Assembly (NCBI GenBank): GCA_012840345.1
Contig: DULO01000033.1
Span: forward strand, 1-38,218
Reading direction: 5' to 3'
Source: Candidatus Fermentithermobacillaceae bacterium
GTDB lineage: Bacteria; Bacillota; Sulfobacillia; Fermentithermobacillales; Fermentithermobacillaceae
DNA: 38,218 nt
Shown in pieces: positions 20,776 through 28,354 of the stretch (its first letter is position 1; every line of letters begins with the position of its first letter). The notes beneath the pieces were generated by a model. It had not been told where the DNA came from and did no database searches. It saw nothing but the letters and a program-made list of their open reading frames with translations. The position numbers were made by a program, and so were the translations under genes.

Positions 20776-22205
20776 CCGGGTTGCCTAACATGCTGACATC
20801 GCTCGATTTCCTGAACCAAGGCTCCGCCTGGCCGCCGCCTACGGAGTTGGAGCGACTCGCGCTCTATAAGGCCAACCGCGACCTGTTCGAGGGTGCCCAC
20901 GAAAAGGTATTTAAGGACTGGGTGCGGCTTTTGCGCGACGACCAGAAGGCCTCGTTGGAGATCATCCTCAACTGGCCAAAGCGGCTCAGCACCCTGTTCG
21001 CGGACCTTCTGCTCGGCGAACCTCCTCAGGTCAAGGCCGGTGACGAGGGAAGCCCAGAGCAGGAGGCGGCCGCCAGGCTCATCGAGGAGAACAACCTCTT
21101 CAACGCGGCGTACGAAGTCGCGCTGGACGTGAGCAGGTTCGGGGTTGGATTGTTCAAAGTCCGCTATGACGGCCGCGCCATCATCGAAGCCCAGACCCCG
21201 CTGGTCTGGTTCCCGGTGGTCAAACCCGACAACGTCAAAGATGTGTTGTACCATGTACTGGCTTGGGACTACGAGGAGACCGAGGAGAGGCTCATAGGTG
21301 CCAGGCAGCTTCGCCGCCTCAAGGTCGAGATCCACGAACGCGGCAGGATAATCACACGGGTCTACGACATCACCTCGGGCAACATTTCGGCGATGGTGGG
21401 CGAGGAACAGGTTCAAGAGACAGGCGTCGATGACTTTCTGGTTGTACCTGTGTACAACCTGAGCACATCGGATCGTCTTACCGGCTTAGATGATTACTCT
21501 GACCTCGATTCAGTTATTCAAGAACTCGAGATCAGGATTGCTCAGATCTCGCGCATCCTGGATAAGCATGCAGATCCAAATCTGGTCGGTCCCGACACCG
21601 CGCTCGAGCAAGACCCGAAGACTGGTGAAGTGACATTCCGTGGTGGTGGGAAGTACTTCCCGTTGGCACCTGGCGACCAGCCACCGCAGTACGTGACCTG
21701 GGATGGTCAACTCGACGCTGCTTTCCGCGAGATAGAGCTGCTCATGGAACAGTTCTACGCGCTCAGCGAAACTTGCGCGGCTGCATTTGGCAACTTGAAG
21801 CAAGGCCTGGCCGAGAGTGGCACGGCTCTCAGGCGCCTCATGATGGCGCCGTTGGCCAAAACCAATCGGATCCGGATGCGGTTCGACCCGGCGCTCAAGC
21901 AAGTCTTGAAAGTGGCTTCGGCGCTCGAGGCTGCCCAGGGCATGCCCAACGCCGTCAAACTCGAGGACATCCACATCACCTGGCAGGACGGTCTGCCCGA
22001 TGACGACATGGAGCGGACTCAGATTGAGGTACAGAGGTACGGTGCGGGACTGACCAGCTTGGAGAGCGCTCTGACGAGACTCGATGGGCTAGAAGGCAAA
22101 TCGTTGAGAGATGAAGTGGAGCGCATAAGAGGCGAGCAGCGGTCTGCAGTGTCGCTAAATCCAGAAACAAGCAGGCCGACCGTGACTCTGCCGGCAGGTG
22201 AATAG
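20772..22205 (+). CDS. Portal protein (SPP1 gp6-like)
   Basis: A 477-residue protein between large terminase and MuF gene. Its sequence shows the SPP1-type portal pattern: an N-terminal region with LLLGEPP and an EAQTPLVWFPV wing, a central PVYNLSTSD loop, DSVIQELEIRIAQISRILDK, and GTALRRLMMAPLAKTNRI near residue 350. The portal is the dodecameric channel at the capsid vertex through which DNA passes. GTG 20772 overlaps the terL stop; the RBS is weak, and ATG 20790 is an alternative. Confidence 0.85.
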   Translation: MTGLPNMLTSLDFLNQGSAWPPPTELERLALYKANRDLFEGAHEKVFKDWVRLLRDDQKASLEIILNWPKRLSTLFADLLLGEPPQVKAGDEGSPEQEAAARLIEENNLFNAAYEVALDVSRFGVGLFKVRYDGRAIIEAQTPLVWFPVVKPDNVKDVLYHVLAWDYEETEERLIGARQLRRLKVEIHERGRIITRVYDITSGNISAMVGEEQVQETGVDDFLVVPVYNLSTSDRLTGLDDYSDLDSVIQELEIRIAQISRILDKHADPNLVGPDTALEQDPKTGEVTFRGGGKYFPLAPGDQPPQYVTWDGQLDAAFREIELLMEQFYALSETCAAAFGNLKQGLAESGTALRRLMMAPLAKTNRIRMRFDPALKQVLKVASALEAAQGMPNAVKLEDIHITWQDGLPDDDMERTQIEVQRYGAGLTSLESALTRLDGLEGKSLRDEVERIRGEQRSAVSLNPETSRPTVTLPAGE

Positions 22206-22207
22206 TC

Positions 22208-23641
22208 ATGGCCCGCAATCCAAGCGATCTCATCCGGCTGAGCGAGGCAGAGGCCAAGCGACTTGCGAGGCTCTATATGGAGGCCGAACGCGAGATACTC
22301 CTGCAGATAGACAGAGCGATGGCCCGGGGCAACGACTTGCGCTACCTCCGCAGTATGCTCGATAACGTCCAGGTAATCCTTGAAGACCTGCTCACTGGCA
22401 ACCGCCAGTGGTGTGAAGAGGCTATCCCTCGCGTGTACATCGAGGCCGCGAAATTCGCTGATGAGATGGTGGGTAAGGCAACAGGAGGCTTTGGGGCAAT
22501 ACATCAACAAGCCGTACAGGTCTTGGCCGAGAACACGTTCAACCGTCTCGAGTCCGTCCGCCAGGTGATTGGCCGTAGAGCAGAAGACTGGTATCGGCAA
22601 TACGCACTCGAGACGACTCGGCAGAGCATCATCGGGTATAAGACCTGGAAACAGGTTGCCGCAGAGTACCGAGACAAACTCAGGGCCCATGGCATTACCG
22701 GTTTCACCGATAGCCGTGGCCGCGAGTGGAATATGAAGACTTACGCTGAAATGGTGGCCAGGACTACCACTATGGAAGCGCATTTGACGGGGACCGCGAA
22801 CCGGCTCTTGGAACATGGACACGACCTCGTGAAGGTAAGCAGCCATGCGGGAAGCTGCGAAAAATGCGCTCCATGGCAGGGGAAAATACTGAGTTTGACA
22901 GGGAGGACGCCCGGGTATCCAACCCTCGAAGAAGCGAGAGCAGAGGGGCTGTTTCACCCAAACTGTCGCCACGCGTATAGCCTCTACATTGACCTTGATT
23001 CTGAAATCGAGGCACTTGAGAGGAAAGGGGTGTCAGTAAGGGACGATAATGATCCGAGAGCAGACGGGAAAGCTCAACAGGACATCGGCTCAAGTATCCC
23101 TGTTGAAAGCATATCAGCAGCGGCAAAGCAGGGTATCGCGAAGGCTATGTCTGAGGCGTTGGCGCATGGACTGCGAACTGACACTGAGTGCCTTCTGACC
23201 ATAGACGCATCAACTGGGCAACCCGTATATGAGCAAGTCAACGGTGCCGCCAATTACGTTCAGTTCCCGGCGGCACTCATCGAGTTCTTACGTAGAGCGG
23301 ACAGAGGGAGTGTTGTGCTTGTACACAATCATCCCAGCAATTCGTCGCTTTCAAGCGCAGACTTAGGGACTATGGCTGGGTATGACTCGATAAAGGGCAT
23401 GTTTGTTGTCGGGCACGACGGAACAAAGTATTATGTGGGTAAGAAGGATACTCAGCTCACAGTAGAAGCTGTGTTACAGAGATATGAGAAGTTCGCCAGG
23501 CAGTACTACGATGAGTACTACCGCCTGGTTAAGGCCAAGAGGATGACTCCGGAGCAAGCGTCGAAGGAGTTCTCACACAGAGTGCTTGAGTCATTGGCAG
23601 AAGAACTCGATTTGGAATATAGGAGGTGGGATACGCCATGA
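22208..23641 (+). CDS. MuF-type minor capsid protein with C-terminal JAB/MPN-like domain
   Basis: Residues 1-265 are the phage minor capsid (MuF-like) region: it has ARTTTMEAHLTGTANRLLEH and the terminal Cys/His pattern SCEKC (C217, C220) and HPNCRH (H250, C253, H255). It sits at the head vertex next to the portal. After a linker (266-310) lies a second domain with HNHPSNSSLSSAD (H373, H375, D385), resembling the JAB1/MPN/RadC metal-binding motif; a glutamate such as E342 could be catalytic. Standard minor capsid proteins stop near residue 265. C-terminal effector domains on MuF proteins are known to be polymorphic toxins delivered with phage DNA, so this end may be an effector. A small gene follows in ATGA overlap. 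Confidence 0.78.
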   Translation: MARNPSDLIRLSEAEAKRLARLYMEAEREILLQIDRAMARGNDLRYLRSMLDNVQVILEDLLTGNRQWCEEAIPRVYIEAAKFADEMVGKATGGFGAIHQQAVQVLAENTFNRLESVRQVIGRRAEDWYRQYALETTRQSIIGYKTWKQVAAEYRDKLRAHGITGFTDSRGREWNMKTYAEMVARTTTMEAHLTGTANRLLEHGHDLVKVSSHAGSCEKCAPWQGKILSLTGRTPGYPTLEEARAEGLFHPNCRHAYSLYIDLDSEIEALERKGVSVRDDNDPRADGKAQQDIGSSIPVESISAAAKQGIAKAMSEALAHGLRTDTECLLTIDASTGQPVYEQVNGAANYVQFPAALIEFLRRADRGSVVLVHNHPSNSSLSSADLGTMAGYDSIKGMFVVGHDGTKYYVGKKDTQLTVEAVLQRYEKFARQYYDEYYRLVKAKRMTPEQASKEFSHRVLESLAEELDLEYRRWDTP

Positions 23642-23820
23642 AGCGACAGCCTGAGGGCCTGGATCTTGTTGCTTTTACTCCCGATTGGTCTCTGACTTTT
23701 GAGGAGAACTGGGAGCGGTATCGTGAGGCCTATCGTCGTGTTTACGGCGAGTACCCGCCCTCCGATACTGACTCGAAGAAGTCGTCGCAATCGGCTCCCC
23801 CTCCACGGCAATCCCGATAA
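23638..23820 (+). CDS. Small protein following the MuF-JAB gene
   Basis: A 60-residue protein starting at ATG 23638, overlapping the MuF stop by 4 bases; AGGAGG lies 11 bases upstream. Residues 14-41 (PDWSLTFEENWERYREAYRR and on) look like a helical domain; the rest is low-complexity and coincides with the antisense gene. As the coupled downstream gene of a possible toxin domain it could be an immunity protein, but no evidence beyond position supports that. Confidence 0.55.
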   Translation: MKRQPEGLDLVAFTPDWSLTFEENWERYREAYRRVYGEYPPSDTDSKKSSQSAPPPRQSR

Positions 23821-24121
23821 TCTTCGGGTCGTTGAACCGAATCGGTATCATGGCCTTCGAGTAGCAAAGCCGTTGGTTTTCTTCATCCCAGAATAGATGC
23901 CCCGAGATTAGCCTGCGGGGCTTTTTGTTTGGGATGGCTTGGAGCGAGTGTTCGCGGAGGAAGAGCCTGGTGTGCTCTCGGCCCAGCCGGATGAGGGTTG
24001 GCCGTAGTCCTTTTTTGCGGCACAGCCAAATGCGCGTATTGATACCGACCGTCACCGACTGGCGGTCGTTGTGGATTGTCCAGTTAGGTTCTATGGGCTT
24101 GTCCATTTTGTTGTCCGTCAT
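23675..24121 (-). CDS. Minus-strand gene of unknown function inside the head operon
   Basis: A 148-residue protein encoded opposite to all flanking virion genes. Residues 1-110 look like a natural globular sequence (SVTVGINTRIWLCRKKGLRP, then REHTRLFLREHS and GHLFWDEENQRLCY, ending IIGIAVEGEP). The last 35 residues are low-complexity and antisense to the preceding small gene, so the frame may have been extended. ATG 24121 (GGGGTG close before) or ATG 24106 may be the start. The plus-strand frame over the same span looks like noise. No function is recognised; position and strand suit a lysogenic-cargo (moron) gene. Confidence 0.55.
   Translation of the reverse strand: MTDNKMDKPIEPNWTIHNDRQSVTVGINTRIWLCRKKGLRPTLIRLGREHTRLFLREHSLQAIPNKKPRRLISGHLFWDEENQRLCYSKAMIPIRFNDPKIIGIAVEGEPIATTSSSQYRRAGTRRKHDDRPHDTAPSSPQKSETNRE
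23899..23926 (+). terminator. Intrinsic terminator after the MuF cassette
   Basis: Stem GCCCCG (23899-23904) and CGGGGC (23916-23921) with an 11-base loop is followed directly by TTTTT. It points rightward and lies 79 bases past the small gene that follows MuF. It lies within the coding region of the minus-strand gene. Confidence 0.7.
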
Positions 24122-24123
24122 CA

Positions 24124-24153
24124 CCCCTAGAGCATTTCGCCTGGGGGCGTTTT
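24124..24153 (+). terminator. Second plus-strand terminator-like hairpin
   Basis: CCCCTAG (24124-24130) pairs with CTGGGGG (24141-24147, one G-T) across a 10-base loop and is followed by CGTTTTC. It lies just upstream of the start of the minus-strand gene, so together with 23899-23926 it brackets that gene. Late transcripts would need read-through or a new promoter to reach the scaffold gene. Confidence 0.5.
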
Positions 24154-24199
24154 CATTCCTGGGAGGTGGGCTGCCATCGACAGAGTCATCCCGAAAAAG

Positions 24200-24505
24200 G
24201 TGAAGATCGGCGCCATCACTTATGAGGTCGTCCAGGTGGCGCGGCCACCGATAGTCGACCGCAGGGAGTGTACGGGTTCTATTGACTACGAACAGGCACG
24301 CATTGAGCTGCTCAACGACCGGTGCCAGGGTCAGATGGAGCAGACTCTGTGGCACGAGATTCTCCATGGCATTGCCTGTGACCGTGACATTGACGGCTTA
24401 TTCGGTCAGTGCGACGACGACCACGAGCGGTGGCTGGACGCTCTTGCCGCCGGCCTTCATGCTTTCGTGGTCGACAACGGCTTGAAATTTCCCACTCAAG
24501 GATAA
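24200..24505 (+). CDS. Small zincin-like metallopeptidase
   Basis: A protein of about 101 residues with HEILH (H52, E53, H56 counted from GTG 24200) in the context QTLWHEILHGIAC, followed by an acidic HERWLDALA stretch supplying a possible third ligand (E76). This matches small phage proteins with an ImmA/SprT-like zinc-binding helix. The substrate is unknown. GTG 24200 has no RBS at a suitable distance; in contrast GGGAGG (24161-24166) lies 9 bases before an in-frame ATC at 24176, which adds 8 natural-looking residues (IDRVIPKK). A noncanonical start or a mutated ATG is therefore possible. Confidence 0.7.
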   Translation: MKIGAITYEVVQVARPPIVDRRECTGSIDYEQARIELLNDRCQGQMEQTLWHEILHGIACDRDIDGLFGQCDDDHERWLDALAAGLHAFVVDNGLKFPTQG

Positions 24506-24530
24506 TGGGCCAGGAGCCCAAGGAGGAATC

Positions 24531-25232
24531 ATGATGAGCCAGGCGCTCAGAGACGTTGTAGACAGATTCATTGACCTGCAGTTGTTCGCGGAAGGCGACA
24601 AAGCCGACCCCACGAAAGACCAGTTGTCTCAGGACAAGGACGGTCCTCAAGGCGGCTCTCAGGGCGGCGACACCAAGACCTTCGACGAGGCATACGTCAA
24701 GAGCCTCCGAGAAGAGGCGGCCAAGTACCGCACTAAGGCAAAGGAACTTGAAAGCAAGCTAGAGACGCTGCCCACTGAGATAACCTCGAAGGTGCTCAAA
24801 GCTTTGGGCCTGGAGCCCGACCCACAGAAAAACTTTGAACAGCAGTTGGCAGAGGCCAACCGAAAGGCCCAGGAGGCCGAACAGAAAGCCAAGGCCCGGC
24901 TCATCGCCGCGGAGGTAAAGCTCCTTGCGGCGGAGATGGGGCTCATTGACGCCGACGCTGCCCTTGCGCTCATGGACAAGTCCAACGTCGAGGTGGATGA
25001 TGCCGGCAACGTCAAAGGCGTCAAAGAAGCGCTTGAGGCGCTAGTTAAGGCTAAGTCTTGGCTCAAGAAGCAGAGCGGTCCGGTTGGCGGCGGCACGAAC
25101 CCGCCGGGCGCGGGCGGCGCCGAGGTCAACCCGTGGAAGAAGGAGACTTTCAACCTCACGAAGCAGGCGCAGATCCTCAAGGAAAACCCCGCCTTAGCAG
25201 CGAGATTCAAGGCGGAGGCGGGCGTGAGGTAG
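24531..25232 (+). CDS. Capsid scaffolding protein (Gp20-like)
   Basis: A 233-residue, highly charged protein: a low-complexity Gly/Asp N-terminal region, a long coiled coil (residues 60-135) and a C-terminal basic segment (NPWKKETFNLTKQAQILK). The composition and its place just before the major capsid gene match Gp20-type scaffolds, which shape the prohead and are then removed. AGGAGG (24521-24526) serves ATG 24531 or, better spaced, ATG 24534. Confidence 0.85.
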   Translation: MMSQALRDVVDRFIDLQLFAEGDKADPTKDQLSQDKDGPQGGSQGGDTKTFDEAYVKSLREEAAKYRTKAKELESKLETLPTEITSKVLKALGLEPDPQKNFEQQLAEANRKAQEAEQKAKARLIAAEVKLLAAEMGLIDADAALALMDKSNVEVDDAGNVKGVKEALEALVKAKSWLKKQSGPVGGGTNPPGAGGAEVNPWKKETFNLTKQAQILKENPALAARFKAEAGVR

Positions 25233-25273
25233 TTATTGGCAACCCTTTAACGACTTTAGGAGAGTGATTTGAA

Positions 25274-26236
25274 GTGACCACGAAGATCGCTGACGTAATC
25301 GTCCCCGAAGTATTCAACCCGTACGTTGTCCAGCGTACGATGGAGTTGTCGGCCCTCGTGCAGTCTGGGATCATCGAGAACACTGCAGAATTTGACCGGC
25401 TCGCCTCTCAAGCAGCGAAAACCGTCAACATGCCGTTCTGGAACGATTTGACCGGCGAAGATGAGGTCCTGACCGACCAGAACGCTCTCACACCTGGCAA
25501 GATCACCTCGGGACAGGACGAAGCAGTCATCTTGCGGCGTGGTCGGGCCTGGGGCGCCAACGACCTTGCAGCCAACCTCGCGGGTGATGATCCGATGAGG
25601 GCCATTGGTGACCTGGTTGCAGCCTTCTGGGCGAGGCGTTTGCAGTCGACCCTTCTCTCGACGCTGGCGGGAGTGTTCGCTTCCGCAAGCATGGCTGGGA
25701 ACCTGCACGACATCTCGGGCCAAACCGGGGATGCCGCGGTCATTTCGGCGTCCACGTTCGTCGACGCGGTCCAGAAGCTCGGGGACGCCAAAGAGGCGCT
25801 ATCGGGCATTCTGATGCATTCGGCGACCGAGGCGAAGCTGGCCAAGGACAACCTGATCCAGACCGTGAGGCCGGCGGACGGCTCGCCCGAGGTCCGGACC
25901 TACATGGGTAAGCGCGTCATCGTGGATGACGGCTGCCCCGCGGCTGACGGTGTCTACACGACCTACATCTTTGGGCCTGGCGCGATCGCCCTCGGAAACG
26001 GCAACCCGGTTGGCTTCGTAGCGACCGAAACCGCTCGTGACAGCCTGGCTGGTGAGGATTACCTCATCAACCGCAAGACCCTGATCCTCCATCCTCGTGG
26101 AGTTCGTTGGGTCGGCACTGCGGCCGGAGTCTCGCCGACGAACACGGAACTCGCGACCGGCACCAATTGGAACCGCGTCTACGAGAACAAGGCCATCCGG
26201 ATCGTGGCGTTCAAGCACAAGCTGGCCGCGGCGTAG
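25274..26236 (+). CDS. Major capsid protein
   Basis: The 320-residue protein after the scaffold gene has the N-terminal pattern of Bacillota phage coat proteins (TTKIADVIVPEVFNPYVVQR) and internal segments such as VNMPFWNDLTG and GKRVIVDDGCP. It is expected to adopt the HK97 fold, but I infer that from position and similarity in style. GTG 25274 has AGGAG about 11 bases upstream. A hairpin follows at 26259-26286. Confidence 0.85.
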   Translation: MTTKIADVIVPEVFNPYVVQRTMELSALVQSGIIENTAEFDRLASQAAKTVNMPFWNDLTGEDEVLTDQNALTPGKITSGQDEAVILRRGRAWGANDLAANLAGDDPMRAIGDLVAAFWARRLQSTLLSTLAGVFASASMAGNLHDISGQTGDAAVISASTFVDAVQKLGDAKEALSGILMHSATEAKLAKDNLIQTVRPADGSPEVRTYMGKRVIVDDGCPAADGVYTTYIFGPGAIALGNGNPVGFVATETARDSLAGEDYLINRKTLILHPRGVRWVGTAAGVSPTNTELATGTNWNRVYENKAIRIVAFKHKLAAA

Positions 26237-26258
26237 TTGACGGAATCTAGGTAGCGAC

Positions 26259-26286
26259 GAAGGGGCGTGCTTCGGCTCGCCCCTTC
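26259..26286 (+). terminator. Hairpin after the major capsid gene
   Basis: Stem GAAGGGGCG (26259-26267) with CGCCCCTTC (26278-26286), a 10-base loop and no U-tract. It could stabilise the abundant capsid mRNA or partly terminate transcription. Confidence 0.45.
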
Positions 26287-26305
26287 GCTTAGCGAGGTGA
26301 GCAGC

Positions 26306-26461
26306 ATGAGTGTCAACATCACAGCGTTCAACCGCCACAGGAGAGAGGCGGCCAAGAAGGCTGCCGAGAAAGCGGCTAAGGCCCAAAAATCGAAGAAGGC
26401 CGAGAAGATGAAGGAACCTGAGTGGAAGGATCAAGCCAAGGCTGAATCGGGCGGTGAATAG
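26306..26461 (+). CDS. Small lysine/alanine-rich protein
   Basis: A 51-residue basic protein, mostly a lysine-alanine helix (REAAKKAAEKAAKAQKSKK). GAGGTG lies 6 bases before ATG 26306. Similar short charged proteins follow the capsid gene in many siphophages; their role is unknown. It ends 2 bases before the next gene. Confidence 0.65.
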   Translation: MSVNITAFNRHRREAAKKAAEKAAKAQKSKKAEKMKEPEWKDQAKAESGGE

Positions 26462-26463
26462 CC

Positions 26464-26886
26464 ATGGCGGCTTACGTCACACTTGAGGAGGCAAACACCT
26501 ACTTCGCATCGAGGCTTCACGCCGAAGCCTGGACATCGGCCACCGATACCGACAAACAAAAGGCGCTCGACATGGCCACTCGGGCGATAGACCGGACTCC
26601 GGTCAAGGGCGTGAAGACTTCATACGACCAGACGAACCAGTTCCCGCGCTACCCGGACATGGAGGTCCCGCAGGCGGTGAAGGACGCCTGCTGCGAGGAG
26701 GCGCTGGCCATCCTCGAGAGAGGTAACAGCCAGCGTCGCAGGCTGCAACAAGAAGGCGTGCAGTCGCTCAGCGTGGGCGGGCTGTCGGAGACCTATGTGG
26801 CCGGCGCGAGGGGTAGGGGGCTGATTAGCGAGGAAGCCAGGGAATTGCTTAGGCCGTGGCTCCTCGGGGCGGTGACGATAACGTGA
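26464..26886 (+). CDS. Head-tail connector, DnaT-like/Gp6-type
   Basis: A 140-residue protein starting MAAYVTLEEANTYFASR, with KALDMATRAIDR, FPRY and QAVKDACCEEALAILERG. This is the pattern of the DnaT-like adaptor proteins that bind below the portal. Position right after the capsid gene agrees. It overlaps the next gene by 4 bases. Confidence 0.8.
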   Translation: MAAYVTLEEANTYFASRLHAEAWTSATDTDKQKALDMATRAIDRTPVKGVKTSYDQTNQFPRYPDMEVPQAVKDACCEEALAILERGNSQRRRLQQEGVQSLSVGGLSETYVAGARGRGLISEEARELLRPWLLGAVTIT

Positions 26887-27179
26887 TCCACGGCTACCTC
26901 AACCAAACCGCCAAGTGGAAGAAGATGACCTCCTCGGACGGCTACCCGCCCCAGCCGGAGGAGCCCGGTACCGAGATCAAGGTCCGCTGGGAAGGCAAAC
27001 GTCGCCTTGTCCGTAATGCTCAAGGTGTTGAGGTGGTGTCTGAGGCCCGGGTGTTTTGCGTCGAGGACATCAAGCCCGGAGACGTTCTCGAATACGGCGG
27101 CCGCGACTGGCCTGTCATAGCAGTCAGTGAGACTCCGGGGTTGGACGGCAAGGCGATGTTCCGCGAGGTGGCGGTGTAG
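26883..27179 (+). CDS. Head closure protein (putative)
   Basis: A 98-residue beta-rich protein beginning MIHGYLNQTAKW and containing VRWEGKRRLVRNAQGVEV and KPGDVLEYGGRDWPV. Gene order (adaptor, this gene, HK97gp10-like, tail terminator) fits the stopper that seals the connector. GTG 26883 overlaps the adaptor stop by 4 bases. Confidence 0.7.
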   Translation: MIHGYLNQTAKWKKMTSSDGYPPQPEEPGTEIKVRWEGKRRLVRNAQGVEVVSEARVFCVEDIKPGDVLEYGGRDWPVIAVSETPGLDGKAMFREVAV

Positions 27180-27559
27180 TGGCCAGAAAGAGGACATGGT
27201 TCGACGCTGACCCTGCCAGGGATCTCGCCGCCCGGGTTGGAATGAAGACCCTCCATGACGGAGCGGAGGCGATCCTCACGGAGAGTTTGAAAGAGGTCCC
27301 CCTCGCGACAGGCACTCTGGAGAGATCGGGGACGGTCACAGACTTTCTGAGCAGAAACGAAGTGTATGTCTCCTACAACACGCCATACGCGGTACGCCAA
27401 CATGAAGACCTCGGTTTGCGACACCCTGACCCCCGCAACCCACTCTCAACACCCGGCCGCAAGGCCAAGTACTTGGAGGACCCGTTCGACAGGCTGAAAG
27501 GCAAAGTCATGGAACTGGTCAAACGGCGAATCAAGAAGGCGCTCAAAGACGCGAAGTGA
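27179..27559 (+). CDS. HK97 gp10-like minor capsid/connector protein
   Basis: A 126-residue basic protein. The segment ILTESLKEVPLATGTLERSG, followed by VYVSYNTPYAVRQHEDLGLR and a basic C-terminal helix, is the HK97gp10/minor capsid 2 pattern, in which the TPYAxxxHE box is typical. It acts at the head-tail joint. GTG 27179 shares its first base with the previous stop codon. Confidence 0.8.
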   Translation: MARKRTWFDADPARDLAARVGMKTLHDGAEAILTESLKEVPLATGTLERSGTVTDFLSRNEVYVSYNTPYAVRQHEDLGLRHPDPRNPLSTPGRKAKYLEDPFDRLKGKVMELVKRRIKKALKDAK

Positions 27560-27569
27560 GGTGATGCCG

Positions 27570-27947
27570 GTGCTTCTCGATGACATTGCGGCCATCCTGC
27601 AGCAGCGAGGCGTGACCGGTGTCTACAAGGGCTTCATGCCCGACCAACCAGATAACATCGTGGCGCTGTTCGAGTATGCCGGCGAGCCGATGGAACTCAC
27701 TATGGGAGATGATGACCCGGTACTAGAGCGTCCGGGGCTGCAAGTTCGGGTTCGTGACACATCATACCCGGCCGGAAGAGCCAAGATCGGTCAGATCGTC
27801 GATTTCCTCCACGGACTCTCGGAAGTGGTCGTAAACGGCACCAGGTATCTCCTCATTCGAGCAAATCAGAGCCCCGAGTCGCTGGGGCTTGATGCGAATA
27901 ACAGGTCGGAGTTCGTCTGCAACTTTTCCGTTCTCAAGGAACGGTAG
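27570..27947 (+). CDS. Tail terminator / minor capsid 3-type protein
   Basis: A 125-residue protein (LLDDIAAILQQRGVTG near the start; VRVRDTSYPAGRAKIGQIVD in the centre; LIRANQSPESLGLDANNR near the end) fitting the minor-capsid-3/tail-terminator family that caps the tail tube below the head. GTG 27570 is preferred (GAGG 8 bases before); GTG 27561 and ATG 27564 lie too close to the RBS. Confidence 0.75.
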   Translation: MLLDDIAAILQQRGVTGVYKGFMPDQPDNIVALFEYAGEPMELTMGDDDPVLERPGLQVRVRDTSYPAGRAKIGQIVDFLHGLSEVVVNGTRYLLIRANQSPESLGLDANNRSEFVCNFSVLKER

Positions 27948-27958
27948 GAGGGATTAAA

Positions 27959-28342
27959 GTGGCAATAGCCGGGAAAGGCGGCTCGATCAAGTTTGATAAC
28001 GGCAGCATCGCGGAAATGGAGAATTGGAGCCTTGATGTAGGCGTCGACGAGATCGAGACCACCAACTTCGACTCCAACGACTGGAAGGAGTTCATGGCTG
28101 GTCTCAAGGAGTGGAGCGGCTCCTTTGAAGGAAATCTGGTCAAGGGCCACAAGGCCGCGCTCTTCGATAAGCTCGGCACGATAGCGAGCATTGAACTCAA
28201 GGTAACGGCGACAGACGGCGCGATCACCTTCACGGGCCAGGCTTTCTTGACCGGTCTTAACGTCGAGGTGGGCGTTGCAGACAAAGCAAGCCTCTCGGCC
28301 GACTTCAGGGGTACGGGGCCGCTGACCCCGACCGAGACGTAA
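27959..28342 (+). CDS. Major tail (tube) protein
   Basis: A 127-residue beta-rich protein with AGKGGSIKFDNGSIAEMENW, VDEIETTNFDSNDWKEF and a final LSADFRGTGPL. This fits phage tail tube proteins that stack as hexamers. The next gene is its paralogue. GTG 27959 has AGGAGG about 7 bases upstream. Confidence 0.8.
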   Translation: MAIAGKGGSIKFDNGSIAEMENWSLDVGVDEIETTNFDSNDWKEFMAGLKEWSGSFEGNLVKGHKAALFDKLGTIASIELKVTATDGAITFTGQAFLTGLNVEVGVADKASLSADFRGTGPLTPTET

Positions 28343-28354
28343 GGGGCTGAGAAC

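Noticed and set aside
20739-21416. Minus-strand frames opposite portal, terminase and MuF genes (for example 19876-20454, 20739-21416, 22019-22972)
   Set aside because: Plus-strand genes here have clear motifs; the antisense frames have no RBS and no recognisable protein features.
23925-24203. Plus-strand frame between the two terminators
   Set aside because: Arg/Ser-rich and without RBS; the minus-strand frame over the same DNA looks far more like a protein.
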